Program-made: the position numbers and the translations under genes
In this document: positions 27,155 to 37,379 of the stretch, one piece after another
Position numbering within the stretch: the stretch's first letter is position 1
How the letters are laid out: each line of letters begins with the position of its first letter
Notes under the pieces: generated by a model
The model's input: only the letters and a program-made list of their open reading frames with translations
The model's database searches: none
Told to the model about the DNA's origin: nothing
From: Neodiprion pinetum
Lineage: Eukaryota > Arthropoda > Insecta > Hymenoptera > Diprionidae
DNA length: 64,000 bases
Reading direction: 5' to 3'
Assembly (NCBI RefSeq): GCF_021155775.2
Contig: NC_060232.1
Coordinates: 5,649,257-5,713,256 of the forward strand

Positions 27155-30100
27155 GTTTCAACAGTATATGGCAAACTTGCCCACTGACAAAAATCAAAAC
27201 ACAAGGGGCATAGAATTGTCTTTATCACAAAACATTTACACAATATTGTATCCAATGTAAGGCGGTTGGATATTGTCCTCACATCCGGGTTAGAGTGACG
27301 TTAAATCGCGGTACAACACCCGATCACGTTACTTCGGTACGGTTTTAAATTATTACAAAGCATTCTTAAACGACTAAAAATAAACCTTCACATGTAAGTT
27401 AAACACTTGGAACTTGCATGTCACTGCGATGAATGCAGCAAAATAGAAAATCTACAAGAGTGCCAGGCAGAGATTAAGGAACAGCTGATCGCGAGCCTTA
27501 GGCGAATCACTTCACACTGGTGTGCGCAAATGTAACGGTACGAGACCCCCCCCCTTCCCCTCGCGAAAACAAACGGACGGGACTAATGAAAACCAATAGT
27601 TGAGCTTCAACTGTTTACTTCCGCTAATCAGAATAACGCTCGAGTAGATTGAGAACCACGTGGTCACGCGCCCGCCTACTTCGATTGGCCCTCGCCTAGT
27701 TCACTGATTCATTCTGCAATCCTACCAGCCCTACAAACCTAAAATGATATGTTCCATGTTGTCATCTTATGATACTTGCAGATACTTATTACAGAATTGA
27801 CATTACCTATTTTGAATTGTATAAGATTTCTAACTGAGTTGTTCGATTTTGAAGAGAAATGTGAAAGTAATGGCACACTTTTGAGAAATTTAAAAGCTGC
27901 CAAGTAAATATGAAGATGATAAAACATTCGGAATGAACATCGATTATAGGTATAGCTTCGTTAGGGAGGCGGCGCCTTATACACCGGCAACTTGGTATAC
28001 TTAACTGTAATGTCGGTTGCCTAAAGACACACGACGAACAAAGGTTCAAGATTACAAAAGCCGAAGTCCACGCGTAAAAAAGCGCAGTACGACTTTTCAA
28101 ATGACGCATATTAACAATGGAATTTATAACAAAAATTGCGGAATATAGCTTGCAAGAAAAATTATAAACATGGCGATTATTCTAATAGTCACACAGACGG
28201 CACAGGTGAACTGGATAACTTCATAATCTGTGATTGAATCTATTGAAATCAAAAGATTGTTCATTGGGATAGTTTAGAATTTTTAAACTGAGAGTGAATG
28301 TGAAGGCGAAATGAAGGAGCATAAGCGAACGTATAATAATTATAAACAGCAAAATGTATGTTAATATAAATTATTATCATGATCTGAAACACAATGCACA
28401 ACTACACATTTTTCCAATCAGTGGTTTGCAATGCAAATTGTGATCTCTAAAAGAATCATCAAGCTTCTTATTGTCTGTTCAACATAATAGAATAAGTATC
28501 GGTTTTTGTGGCATTGTGATCAAAGTATTTATCGATATAACATCTTCAAGGATTAGATCTAGACTCATCTAATTCTATGTTGTAAGCACCGCAATGACCC
28601 GTAAACACTCTATGAAATGCATGGATAAAAGGAGACATGATGCACATTTAGATGATTGCAGACTAGCCTTTACATGTTGACACATTTTAGCAATACAACG
28701 AACCAACAGCATGTAAGTTATTACATTTACTTCATAAGCTTTTCATTCTCAGAATTGGTAGATCAATTGGACATGGAGTGATATGAATACACAGGGCTTT
28801 GCTTTCTTCAAAAGAGGTTATCAGCAGTTCAGTATTTTTCGAAAGCTTATACAATATGTACTTGTGTGAATTGAATATCAGAAAAATTCACTATCAAAAC
28901 AACAGCACAATCAGCAATTACAAAGATGACACAATTCATTATCGATCTTTCCTAAACCACAATTTTCATATCAGATCGTTCAGGTTGATTTTGGCAACGG
29001 GCCAAAATTCCAAGAATATTTATTTTGCATGAAAGTGATTATAAAAAAAGGATTTGACAGTATAACTAGTATGAAACGTTACCACCATGCCACATGGTAC
29101 AGAGATCAATAGGCTCAAAACTAGGAACTTGATTTCATGCAACTTACCAATACCATCACCAAGTCCTGAATTCACTTAAATGTGAATTATCACTGAAAAG
29201 AGAATAGACAAATTAGTATAAAGTAAATTGTGGCACCATGTATCTGAATACTTTATATGTGTTGAATCGAAAATGTAATGTTAAAAAATACTGACTTCAT
29301 GCAAAAACAAATTTACAGGTTTTTGCATTTGATTTGTAATGGTTTCATAAGGTTGAAGTTAGTAACGTTATAGCAATGCAGCACATAATAGAAAAATTGT
29401 TAATTCTCAACTTCAGATTTGTCTGAATTTCGGTAAATGGTGGTAAAGTGATATATTATATTCGTGTTATAAACACTCAACTCCTTCAAATTTATATAAA
29501 ATTACAAAAGAGGTAAGCTATTTATGAATGTTTCGTTACATCAACGGTATTAGAATCATCCTCGCACGTGTTCCACGACTGACAGAAATGGATGCATCGA
29601 TCCCCTGTCTTCCATTTAAAAAATATATTTCTCACCTTGTTATCATGACCATACAATCCAAAAGCATTCTTCTTAATATGTATCCAGGAATGAGCAAAAT
29701 GTACGTCGAAGTCACACGCACTTACACTTACACTGCAAAAAGAATGGAACAAGATTTATAATTGCCCAATGTTTAGAATACAACTTGATTACAGAATGGC
29801 AATTGTTATTGATGATAAAACCGCATGATAATGAGAAATTATCTCGTTTTTCATACCTATTTTTACATAACCTGATCGATGCAGCTTCTGAATCGGTGAC
29901 AATGTTACTAATCAACCAAGTCAGGTTTTATCGAGATCTTTATTTGAACACAATCAATGATGTTACCGATTAAGACTGTAATTATGCCTGGCACAACTAT
30001 TTCACGTATAGGCTAGATCGACAAGACATAAAACCATAGCTGTAATATTTTTCCATAAAAAAATCGTTACTTCACACCTTTAGCAATGTCCGAAATTTAG

Positions 30101-31254
30101 TAATCCGTGATAAACAAAACATACTCTTATTTTGAAAAGTCAACTCCTTCAAAACCATTCTAAAATTGCGGAATAATGATTGTTTCGCTGATGTTTCGAT
30201 ACATTAACGTTACTAAATGCCGCGATCGTTGATTGTTTCCTTCACACACAAGGAAACGAGCCGCATCAACGAAAAATTCTCAATCACACACTTCGATTCT
30301 TTCACACTGCCAACTTCACTACGTACTTGGTTCAGAATCGCGGTTAGAATATGTAAAAACATCGAAGACAATGGTACAGTCCGTACAATAAGCGTCCCAA
30401 CGAGATAGACATTCCGTTCACACAAGGGTACAGGTTTTGACAAATCGAGACACAGCCTACTAACGCAATTGCTAATTTACGTGCCAAAAGACCTTGTAAA
30501 CTTGAACTTGGATGCGTAGCTGAACAAATTTATATAAGGTCTAACGTTGAGTGATAACAGAAATCACGACGTGCATTAATGCATACCTTTGATGTATGCA
30601 GGCTATTCTGCTTGCAGTAACATGTTTTTGTGAAGTCAACCATCTTTGCCTCACTTCGAACGTATCTTTGGTGAAAATTAGAAACTCGGTCAAATTGTTA
30701 CTCACGCACTGAATCGCGACTCAACTAACACAACTATTCACCACGTGGTTCTCCACGCGGCGACCAAACGACAATGATGCAGGATGCCGCTAGCAACAAG
30801 TTTCTACACATCTTATTCTAGCGGGCATGCGTACACAGCACAGACTGTTTTTTTTTTTATGCGTAAATTTGAATCTTACGGACGCTTTATAATTTTGCGC
30901 CGATTATTTAAAAGGTCTAACTGGGTACTACTGTACGAATAAAGTCTGAAGCTAGAAACATGGTAAAAAAAAAACACCAATTTGTTTGTCGATGTAACAT
31001 TTTTTATATTTGCAACGTAAGAAAGATCAGAGTAAAATTCTGATTGTGTCGATACTATAAATCGCATTGTGATCGTTACAGTGTGTTATTCGTACATTCA
31101 AGTACCGCTAGATGCTGCTCGCTACCGTTTCGGGAATGCAAAAACGTCGTCTGCTGATTACCATCGGCTTAGATTTTAATATAAATTGCCTCACGCCTAT
31201 GTTTGTGATTAATTGCAGCACATAAATAGACAGTAGTACGATACAAAAAATAAA
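27155..31254. other. about 4.1-kb intergenic region, no convincing gene
   Basis: This lies between the divergent DCAF6 (minus) and MRPS31 (plus) start codons. The first few hundred bases left of MRPS31 and right of DCAF6 should contain their promoters. A run of nine cytosines lies at 27546-27554. A possible minus-strand exon at 29636-29732 and a diverged duplicated segment (29477-29545 and 30140-30208) are described separately. A non-coding RNA gene is possible but not shown. Confidence 0.5.
29636..29732 (-). other. possible orphan coding exon (minus strand)
   Basis: A 97-bp segment has an acceptor (TTTTTGCAG) and a donor (AAG/GTGAGA). One open frame across it includes HFAHSWIHIKKNAFGLYG, which looks more protein-like than its surroundings. 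I do not recognise the protein and found no matching flanking exons, so this could be chance or part of a non-coding transcript. Confidence 0.2.
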
Positions 31255-33204
31255 ATGATAACTTTACGCATTTTGACAAGGTAAATAAATGACAATTTAC
31301 TTAATTATTCGTAAAAAAAAATGCAACTGAAGCTGCAGCTTTTCTGACCTAACCACAAATGTTAACCTACCAATAAAAGTTTTTCAATGATCTTACCGTT
31401 GGGGCTGCATTTGCTGTACTGATCTTGAATAAATAAATATCCGGCATACAGGATGGTATTCAATCTCAATTCCGTATGGCTGATATAAAAAATCATTTAC
31501 TCGGAACTGTTTTTCAGAAATATAACACCCCAAATAGCAACGTCAACGCAGCATTTGCATTCGTCAAAAGTATTATTTAGTGCCGATTCTTCTGATTCTG
31601 ATTCATCGGATGATGAGAAAAATAAAAGAAAAATTGTGGCATCGAATAGTGTTGCAAAGAAAGAGCCACGTGTTGATCGGTTGAATGCATTATTACAAAC
31701 GATGACAATGGTAAATCAAACAGATTTCCTTGAAATTACCAATCAGATTAAAATGAAATCATTTCCATTCCTTACACGATATTTATTATACTTTTTTTTG
31801 CAGAATGCGAAGACGCCATCCAAAGTTGATATTGCAGTAAAACCGAAAAAAATAAGCAATGCCAGATCCCAACTGTCAAAGAAAAATGAGAAAACAGTTG
31901 TCAATCTATTTGGTAAGTGAAAAAGCTATGAGAACAAGGCAAAAGCGTATCTACTAAAAATCATGCCTGATAGAAAATTTCTTCATAGAAAAGAAATTGA
32001 CCGGCGCAGCCAAAGATGTAGCAGCAACTTTTGGAGGGGATACAAGCAAAACTGAATCAGAGTTGTTGAAAAAAATCTTGACTCCAAGTAAAAGTTCTGA
32101 AGAACCCATGGATTTGAGGTTTGCCTTTAAGTTAATTTTACTAAACATATTGATAATACATGCAACGTGTATACACACAAAATAATACTGTATGATTGTT
32201 TACCTGCAGTAAACTGGTGAAAGGAATGAACATAGATCGCAGAAAACCCCAAGAATATCAATCAAACAGCCGGGCAGACCAGGTTCATGACATAATACAA
32301 AAAACTAAACAAAATGCTCCGATCCAACAACAGATGAGTAGGCCCAAATTCAGCGGAAAAAGTCGTAAAAAAATACACATGTCTGTCCAATTCAATTGTA
32401 TACTCTAAAATACCTGTTCAATGCAATTAAATTCAAAAAGTGTAGAATGAAATTTCTAACACTTTTCCTGATTTTTAGTAATGCAAGAGTTACCGTTGAT
32501 TCGGGAAACCCATTGGGTATTTTCGAAGTGGATCCTGAAGCTGTGGTCGATCCTAACATACCCACTCTTCAGACTTGGGACCATCTAGAGAAGCGGGATC
32601 TAAAGCTCTTAGTCACTCATCCTCCTATTCATTTTATTGACCAAATGATTCAGTGGACCGAACAGGGAAAACTCTGGCGATTCCCTATTGATAATGAACA
32701 AGGTATTTTTACATGTTATGCGTAATTTCGCACGTTTTTTTTTTATCGAACAAAACTAGATTAGATTAAATTTTATAGTATAATTAGTATGTTCGACTGT
32801 TGCCATCTCTCACTCGTTTCCTTACGGGTCAATGAAATTTAATTTTGCTGAAATAAGCTAATTTCTCTCCATTGGAGAATAATATTATAATTCGTGTACC
32901 TGACATAAATTTGAATTTTTCTATTTTATTAGATCTAACCATCGATCAAGAGGAACACTTTTCCGATCACGTCTTCCTGGAACCGTATTTAGAAGGCTGG
33001 TGCCCAAGAAAAGGACCCATTAGACACTTTATGGAATTAGTATGTGTTGGGCTATCTAAAAATGCATTTATGACTGCTCAAGAGAAAAAAGACCACATTA
33101 TGTGGTTCAAAGAGTACTTTGACAAGAAACGGGATCTCCTGACGGAATTGGGAGCTTATGGTACAGAGAAAAGCAGTGAAGAATTAAAACAAGTCGAAGC
33201 ATAA
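31255..33204 (+). CDS. mRpS31: mitochondrial small ribosomal subunit protein mS31
   Basis: This is a structural protein of the mitochondrial 28S/small ribosomal subunit. Seven exons (31255-31280, 31518-31710, 31804-31912, 31989-32118, 32210-32380, 32479-32702, 32933-33204) join in phase to 374 residues, against 395 in human. A tiny first exon encodes MITLRILTR, the basic, Asp/Glu-free start of a mitochondrial targeting sequence. An acidic Ser/Asp stretch and a lysine-rich variable middle follow. The conserved C-terminal domain shows MIQWTEQGKLWRFPI, GPIRHFMELVCVGLSKN and HIMWFKEYFDKKRDLL. The exon 5 donor (GTCTGT at 32381) is weak and was chosen because it is the only one seen that keeps phase into exon 6. 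An AATAAA at 33267-33272 is the likely poly(A) signal. Confidence 0.93.
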
Positions 33205-33266
33205 ACAGTTGTATTTTATAAAGTTTCACCCATCAAATATATTATGTAACTATGATGTAGTACGCA

Positions 33267-33272
33267 AATAAA
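33267..33272 (+). terminator. poly(A) signal of mRpS31
   Basis: A canonical AATAAA lies 63 bases after the stop codon. The convergent SNAPC4 gene has a candidate AATAAA on the minus strand near 33440, so the two 3' ends lie within a few hundred bases of each other. Confidence 0.6.
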
Positions 33273-34018
33273 ATTCTTCAAGAAAGGAAAATTCTTTCTT
33301 GCTTATCCGCGAACACATGTAACTCGTCTATGGTACTGAGAGTAGTAATATCGACAAGAAATTGTATTGTGTTTTCAAGGACATCATAGGGGCGTCATAC
33401 AGCTTGAGTGTTTCCGACATATTGTAGAAAATATATTTTTATTTAAAACACAAATAACAGCAGACACTGCAGCTTCTTTTAGTATTATATTATGACGGTT
33501 TTGAGATTATAAAATATTTTTGGATTGTTCAATTACTGTAATTCTCATAAATATAGTAAACATGAGACAAAATGATTACATTGTAGAAATATAGAAAAAG
33601 GTATTAAACGGTATTTTCGTAATGGATATACATATTAGCTATATACTTTAGCTGCAAGTGCAATCGAAATTGCGAAGTTTTTTAGTATATAAATATGATG
33701 AATATCATCACAGATACGATACGTGATAAACATAGAAATGACGTTAACCCCTGCACCTACAATGTCATGGGAGACGTGCTACGTCGATCGGGCCAAACAT
33801 GAGAATCACGAGTGAGAGCCGTGATATTTACACATATGACCGACCTTGCTGTTGATTATAGGCTCACGCAATCGGAACTTAAATCGTAGGTTAAGAGGTT
33901 AATACAATTGGAGTAAACTTTAGGACATAAGGTTGTGCAGTGTCATTTAACAAGTCTGAACCATAAAGGGAGAATACATTGTACATATACAATGTAGATA
34001 GCTGATTTTTTATGAAAT

Positions 34019-36859
34019 TCATGTCTCAGAAATTTCTTCAACATTGAGTTTTGCAAACTTTGCTTTTCTTTTTGTTTCCGATCCCCCACATTCCTTACTG
34101 CCTTTTCTTCTTCTTTGACAATTGTTCCCAACACTGTCCAAATCTTTTTCTCTCATATCGTGTAATACAGGTGGTGCTACTTCGGACAATTCTATAGGAA
34201 ATTTAAAAAGCTTAGCTAAACGTTCCTCAAATAATTCCAAGGCTTGTCGACCCTCTGTTGTCATCCTATAATCTTCAAGTTCATCATATTCGTCTTCCAC
34301 CAAATTATCTGCCTCAAGAATGTGTTTTGATAATAATATTCCACGAAACCCTAGTAAAGTTGTGTAATTTGGAGGTATCAGCATTTCTGGCCAATACTTG
34401 GTGAGTTTCCTTCTGGTAATTTTCGAAGATGACTCATTTATACCTGGCATACTGTGCTCTGTTTCACTTGTATCTGGATTGGAAACGATACCTGATGTAC
34501 TTGGGGCGTTCATATCAATAATTTCACTTGCACTATTTAACTTCCCACTATTTGGTAGGGAAATGAATTTTATCGGCAATAGTTTACCGGATCGTTCAGG
34601 TATCTCCTTTGAAAACACAGTATCTGTCGGAAAGTTTTCGGTTTTGCCGATAAATTTCTTGGCCATCTTCTCAAATGCAAGTTCGCTTTGCAAACCGCCC
34701 ATTTGCGATATGACTAGCTCAGGTGTTTTGAAGTTTTTATCTAGTTCAACAGTGGTTGGCTCGTTCGTAGGATCGTAATTTATTCCGGTAACTGTTCCTT
34801 TTTTAATTCGTGAGATAATTTTCTTACCATCAAATGGAAACGGTGGTATAAAACGATCTTCACACTCTGTCACCATAGATGATCCAAACATCTTTTGCCT
34901 GGTATATTCAACCAATTTTTGTTGCATGTCAGACGCCAGGGTTTCATCCCTTGAATACTTTACTAAGGAAGTCAGCAGCTGCTTATCTTTTTCCGTCAAC
35001 TGTGGTTCCTGGTCGAAATCATCAGGAATATCAAGATCAGCATTCAGCAGTTGCAACATAACGTGAAGCCTCGGAGTTTTATAGTTGAGCTCCTCGGCAG
35101 TATAAAATTTGCTGTTTCTTCCAGGTTTCGAAGTGGTTCGATACATTCCTTTGAAGTAATCCTGAAGCTCTATATCAATATCAGATAGATTACTTCTCTT
35201 TCCATCGTTTCCATTCTTTTCATACGGAGTTCTCAAACACCTACTTATTTCTTGAAGCCTTTCTTCACCAGTCATCGTTGAATCTTCGATGCAAACTTCT
35301 TCAGACTTTTGTCCCCACCTGGGTATGGATCTGAGGGACAAGCCCCGACTCAGATATCGGAGTATCGACGTATGACGATGTCTAACTTGGACTCTAGACT
35401 TGTTGGAGAATTCTTTGGAAATAGCGGACCAATTGTTGCCAAATTTTTCAACGAGATCTACCAGTTTGGTATCATCTTGTAAAGTCCACTCATTTTTTTT
35501 CTCATGCAGAAGTGTTCTATAGTGATCGTTCAACTGCGCCGTAGTTCTGTGAGGCAGCAGAGAAACCGAAATTTTTGTAAAATTAGCCCCAAACTTGTTA
35601 ACACCTGCAAGTAGGAGCTTGTCCTCTTCTTCGGTGAATCTACCCTTTTTCAAATTAGGAGCAAGACTGTAATTCCAGCGCATGTATATCTGCTGCTTTC
35701 GTCTCTGTCCCATAAGCTTAGCGACCTCTCCCCATGGAATAAAATTCCCAGTCCTCAATCCATTTACAGCGTCAATAAGTTTCTGGTCTTCTTCTTTTGA
35801 CCAAAAACTGTTCCTGTTCAACATGTTGTTTCTAAAATTGGTATTGAATCTAATAAAACATTGATATCCTGTACGGTTTGTGCCCAATTTTTCAGCCACT
35901 AGGTCCCAGTTTTGAAAGTTGTAATTCTCAGCCAACTTTTTTAGATCCATATCCTCAGCCTTCTTCCATTTACTCTTGTTGATGTCAGGATGTAGGAAAA
36001 CGTTCCACATTGCTCTGCACTCGCTGGCGGAATGTCTTTCATTGAAATCGGTCACTGCTATTTTCAACCAGTCAAATTCCCTCGATCCTATCGGACCAAC
36101 CAAGTTCTTGAAGGTCTGAGCTATCTGCTCCGGTATTCTCTTAGCCGTCAGCTTAAATTCCAGGTTCAGAGGATCCTCTGCATAGCTCAAGTGTTGCCCG
36201 TTATTAGGTTGTTGTTTTCTTGCTACTTGTTGGGCAATCATCTTAGCCTCGCAAAAAATAGCCTCCCATAGCGTGTTCCGATCTTTCAGAGTCCATCGCA
36301 AAGGGCACGGAAGTTCAATGATCTGTAGCTCACCACGATTGGCTTTCAACTTAGCGTCCTGGTTCTTGGGTGCGGGAAAATGACGCTTGTCTTTGAAATA
36401 TGGGATCCCGCTAATGGTTAATAGCGTTCTAGAAAATGGGTTGGAATTTATCTTTTGAAGTTTTTCATCTATTAGCACTTGTTTACGCTGACACTCTTTG
36501 AGCAGGAGGCGAAGCTTTCTTTGAGCATTCACCAAGAGATTTATTATTTTTCTATTTAGATTCAACGCAGCCTCGGGACTCGAAAGATCCAAACTGCTAT
36601 TGATATTCTCGTTCCATTCGTTATCACTTTCTTCGCCATCGACAAGTGGGTCGACAGTGCAGCAGTCCTGAATCGTGCTCGACGGGGATAGAGGATTGTT
36701 CGCTTGAGACGTCGACGGCTCGCATTGACTGTGTTCTGTTCTAAATGGATCTTCGGAAACCAACTCCTTTTTCAAACCGTGCGATTGTTTTTTCGTAAGA
36801 ACTTCTTGGAGAGCTTTTATGTCGTCGAGTATTACATCCTCGTCCTCTAAATCACTCAT
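34019..36859 (-). CDS. SNAPC4: snRNA-activating protein complex subunit 4 (SNAP190 homologue), single exon
   Basis: This is the largest subunit of the complex that binds the proximal sequence element of snRNA promoters and recruits RNA polymerase II or III. An uninterrupted 946-residue frame has an acidic N-terminus and a coiled-coil-like segment at about 100-140. A tandem array of Myb-type DNA-binding repeats follows at about 250-510, with regularly spaced tryptophans as in KWKKAEDMDLKKLAENY, FWSKEEDQKLIDAV, RFTEEEDKLLLAGVNKFG and EWTLQDDTKLVDLVEKFGN. The C-terminal half is less conserved and ends with a basic KRKAKFAK stretch that could be a nuclear signal. The human protein is longer (about 1470 residues), with the Myb block placed similarly. 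The gene lacks introns although its neighbours are split. The start is divergent from AAK1, about 520 bp away. Confidence 0.92.
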   Translation of the reverse strand: MSDLEDEDVILDDIKALQEVLTKKQSHGLKKELVSEDPFRTEHSQCEPSTSQANNPLSPSSTIQDCCTVDPLVDGEESDNEWNENINSSLDLSSPEAALNLNRKIINLLVNAQRKLRLLLKECQRKQVLIDEKLQKINSNPFSRTLLTISGIPYFKDKRHFPAPKNQDAKLKANRGELQIIELPCPLRWTLKDRNTLWEAIFCEAKMIAQQVARKQQPNNGQHLSYAEDPLNLEFKLTAKRIPEQIAQTFKNLVGPIGSREFDWLKIAVTDFNERHSASECRAMWNVFLHPDINKSKWKKAEDMDLKKLAENYNFQNWDLVAEKLGTNRTGYQCFIRFNTNFRNNMLNRNSFWSKEEDQKLIDAVNGLRTGNFIPWGEVAKLMGQRRKQQIYMRWNYSLAPNLKKGRFTEEEDKLLLAGVNKFGANFTKISVSLLPHRTTAQLNDHYRTLLHEKKNEWTLQDDTKLVDLVEKFGNNWSAISKEFSNKSRVQVRHRHTSILRYLSRGLSLRSIPRWGQKSEEVCIEDSTMTGEERLQEISRCLRTPYEKNGNDGKRSNLSDIDIELQDYFKGMYRTTSKPGRNSKFYTAEELNYKTPRLHVMLQLLNADLDIPDDFDQEPQLTEKDKQLLTSLVKYSRDETLASDMQQKLVEYTRQKMFGSSMVTECEDRFIPPFPFDGKKIISRIKKGTVTGINYDPTNEPTTVELDKNFKTPELVISQMGGLQSELAFEKMAKKFIGKTENFPTDTVFSKEIPERSGKLLPIKFISLPNSGKLNSASEIIDMNAPSTSGIVSNPDTSETEHSMPGINESSSKITRRKLTKYWPEMLIPPNYTTLLGFRGILLSKHILEADNLVEDEYDELEDYRMTTEGRQALELFEERLAKLFKFPIELSEVAPPVLHDMREKDLDSVGNNCQRRRKGSKECGGSETKRKAKFAKLNVEEISET

Positions 36860-37379
36860 TTTCCTGTTCGTAGGTTAACAACAAGGGACGAATCCAATCA
36901 GCGGCGTTGTGATATTATCAGTAATTTGACGCTAATTCGTTGGTAAGGTTAAAACCGACGGTAAGAGAAGTTTACGTTTGGGAAAGACTTGTATGTTTGC
37001 GGTGTTTGGTATTTCAAGACTTGACGTTAGACCGGAACTCAGGGACATATGTTTCCGGTGTATTAGCCTCACTTCAGTTGCTGCAGCGTGACTTTTTGCC
37101 GCGCATGCGCAACTAACGCTGTCTTAAAATGTCGGCTGGGTGAAATACGTTGAATGTTATCATGATAAAATTGATTTTCGTTGGTTAAGTTTACGCGCAA
37201 TTTCCACGCGGATTGCCGGTCGAGGACGCAAATATAGTTGGAATAAAATAAGGAGTAACTCCGCCGGCCAAGACTCGTCTATAAATCGTAAAACACTGTG
37301 TGAGGAGGCCTTATGTCAAGCCAGTCTAATATTGGGTGGATAGCCGAAGAAGTAGCGCAGACGACAACGACGTGCCAAA
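36860..37379. promoter_or_regulatory. bidirectional promoter region between SNAPC4 and AAK1
   Basis: The start codons of the two divergent genes are 520 bp apart, so both promoters and 5'UTRs must lie here unless upstream non-coding exons exist. No TATA box was obvious to me. The region is less AT-rich than the surrounding introns. Confidence 0.6.
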
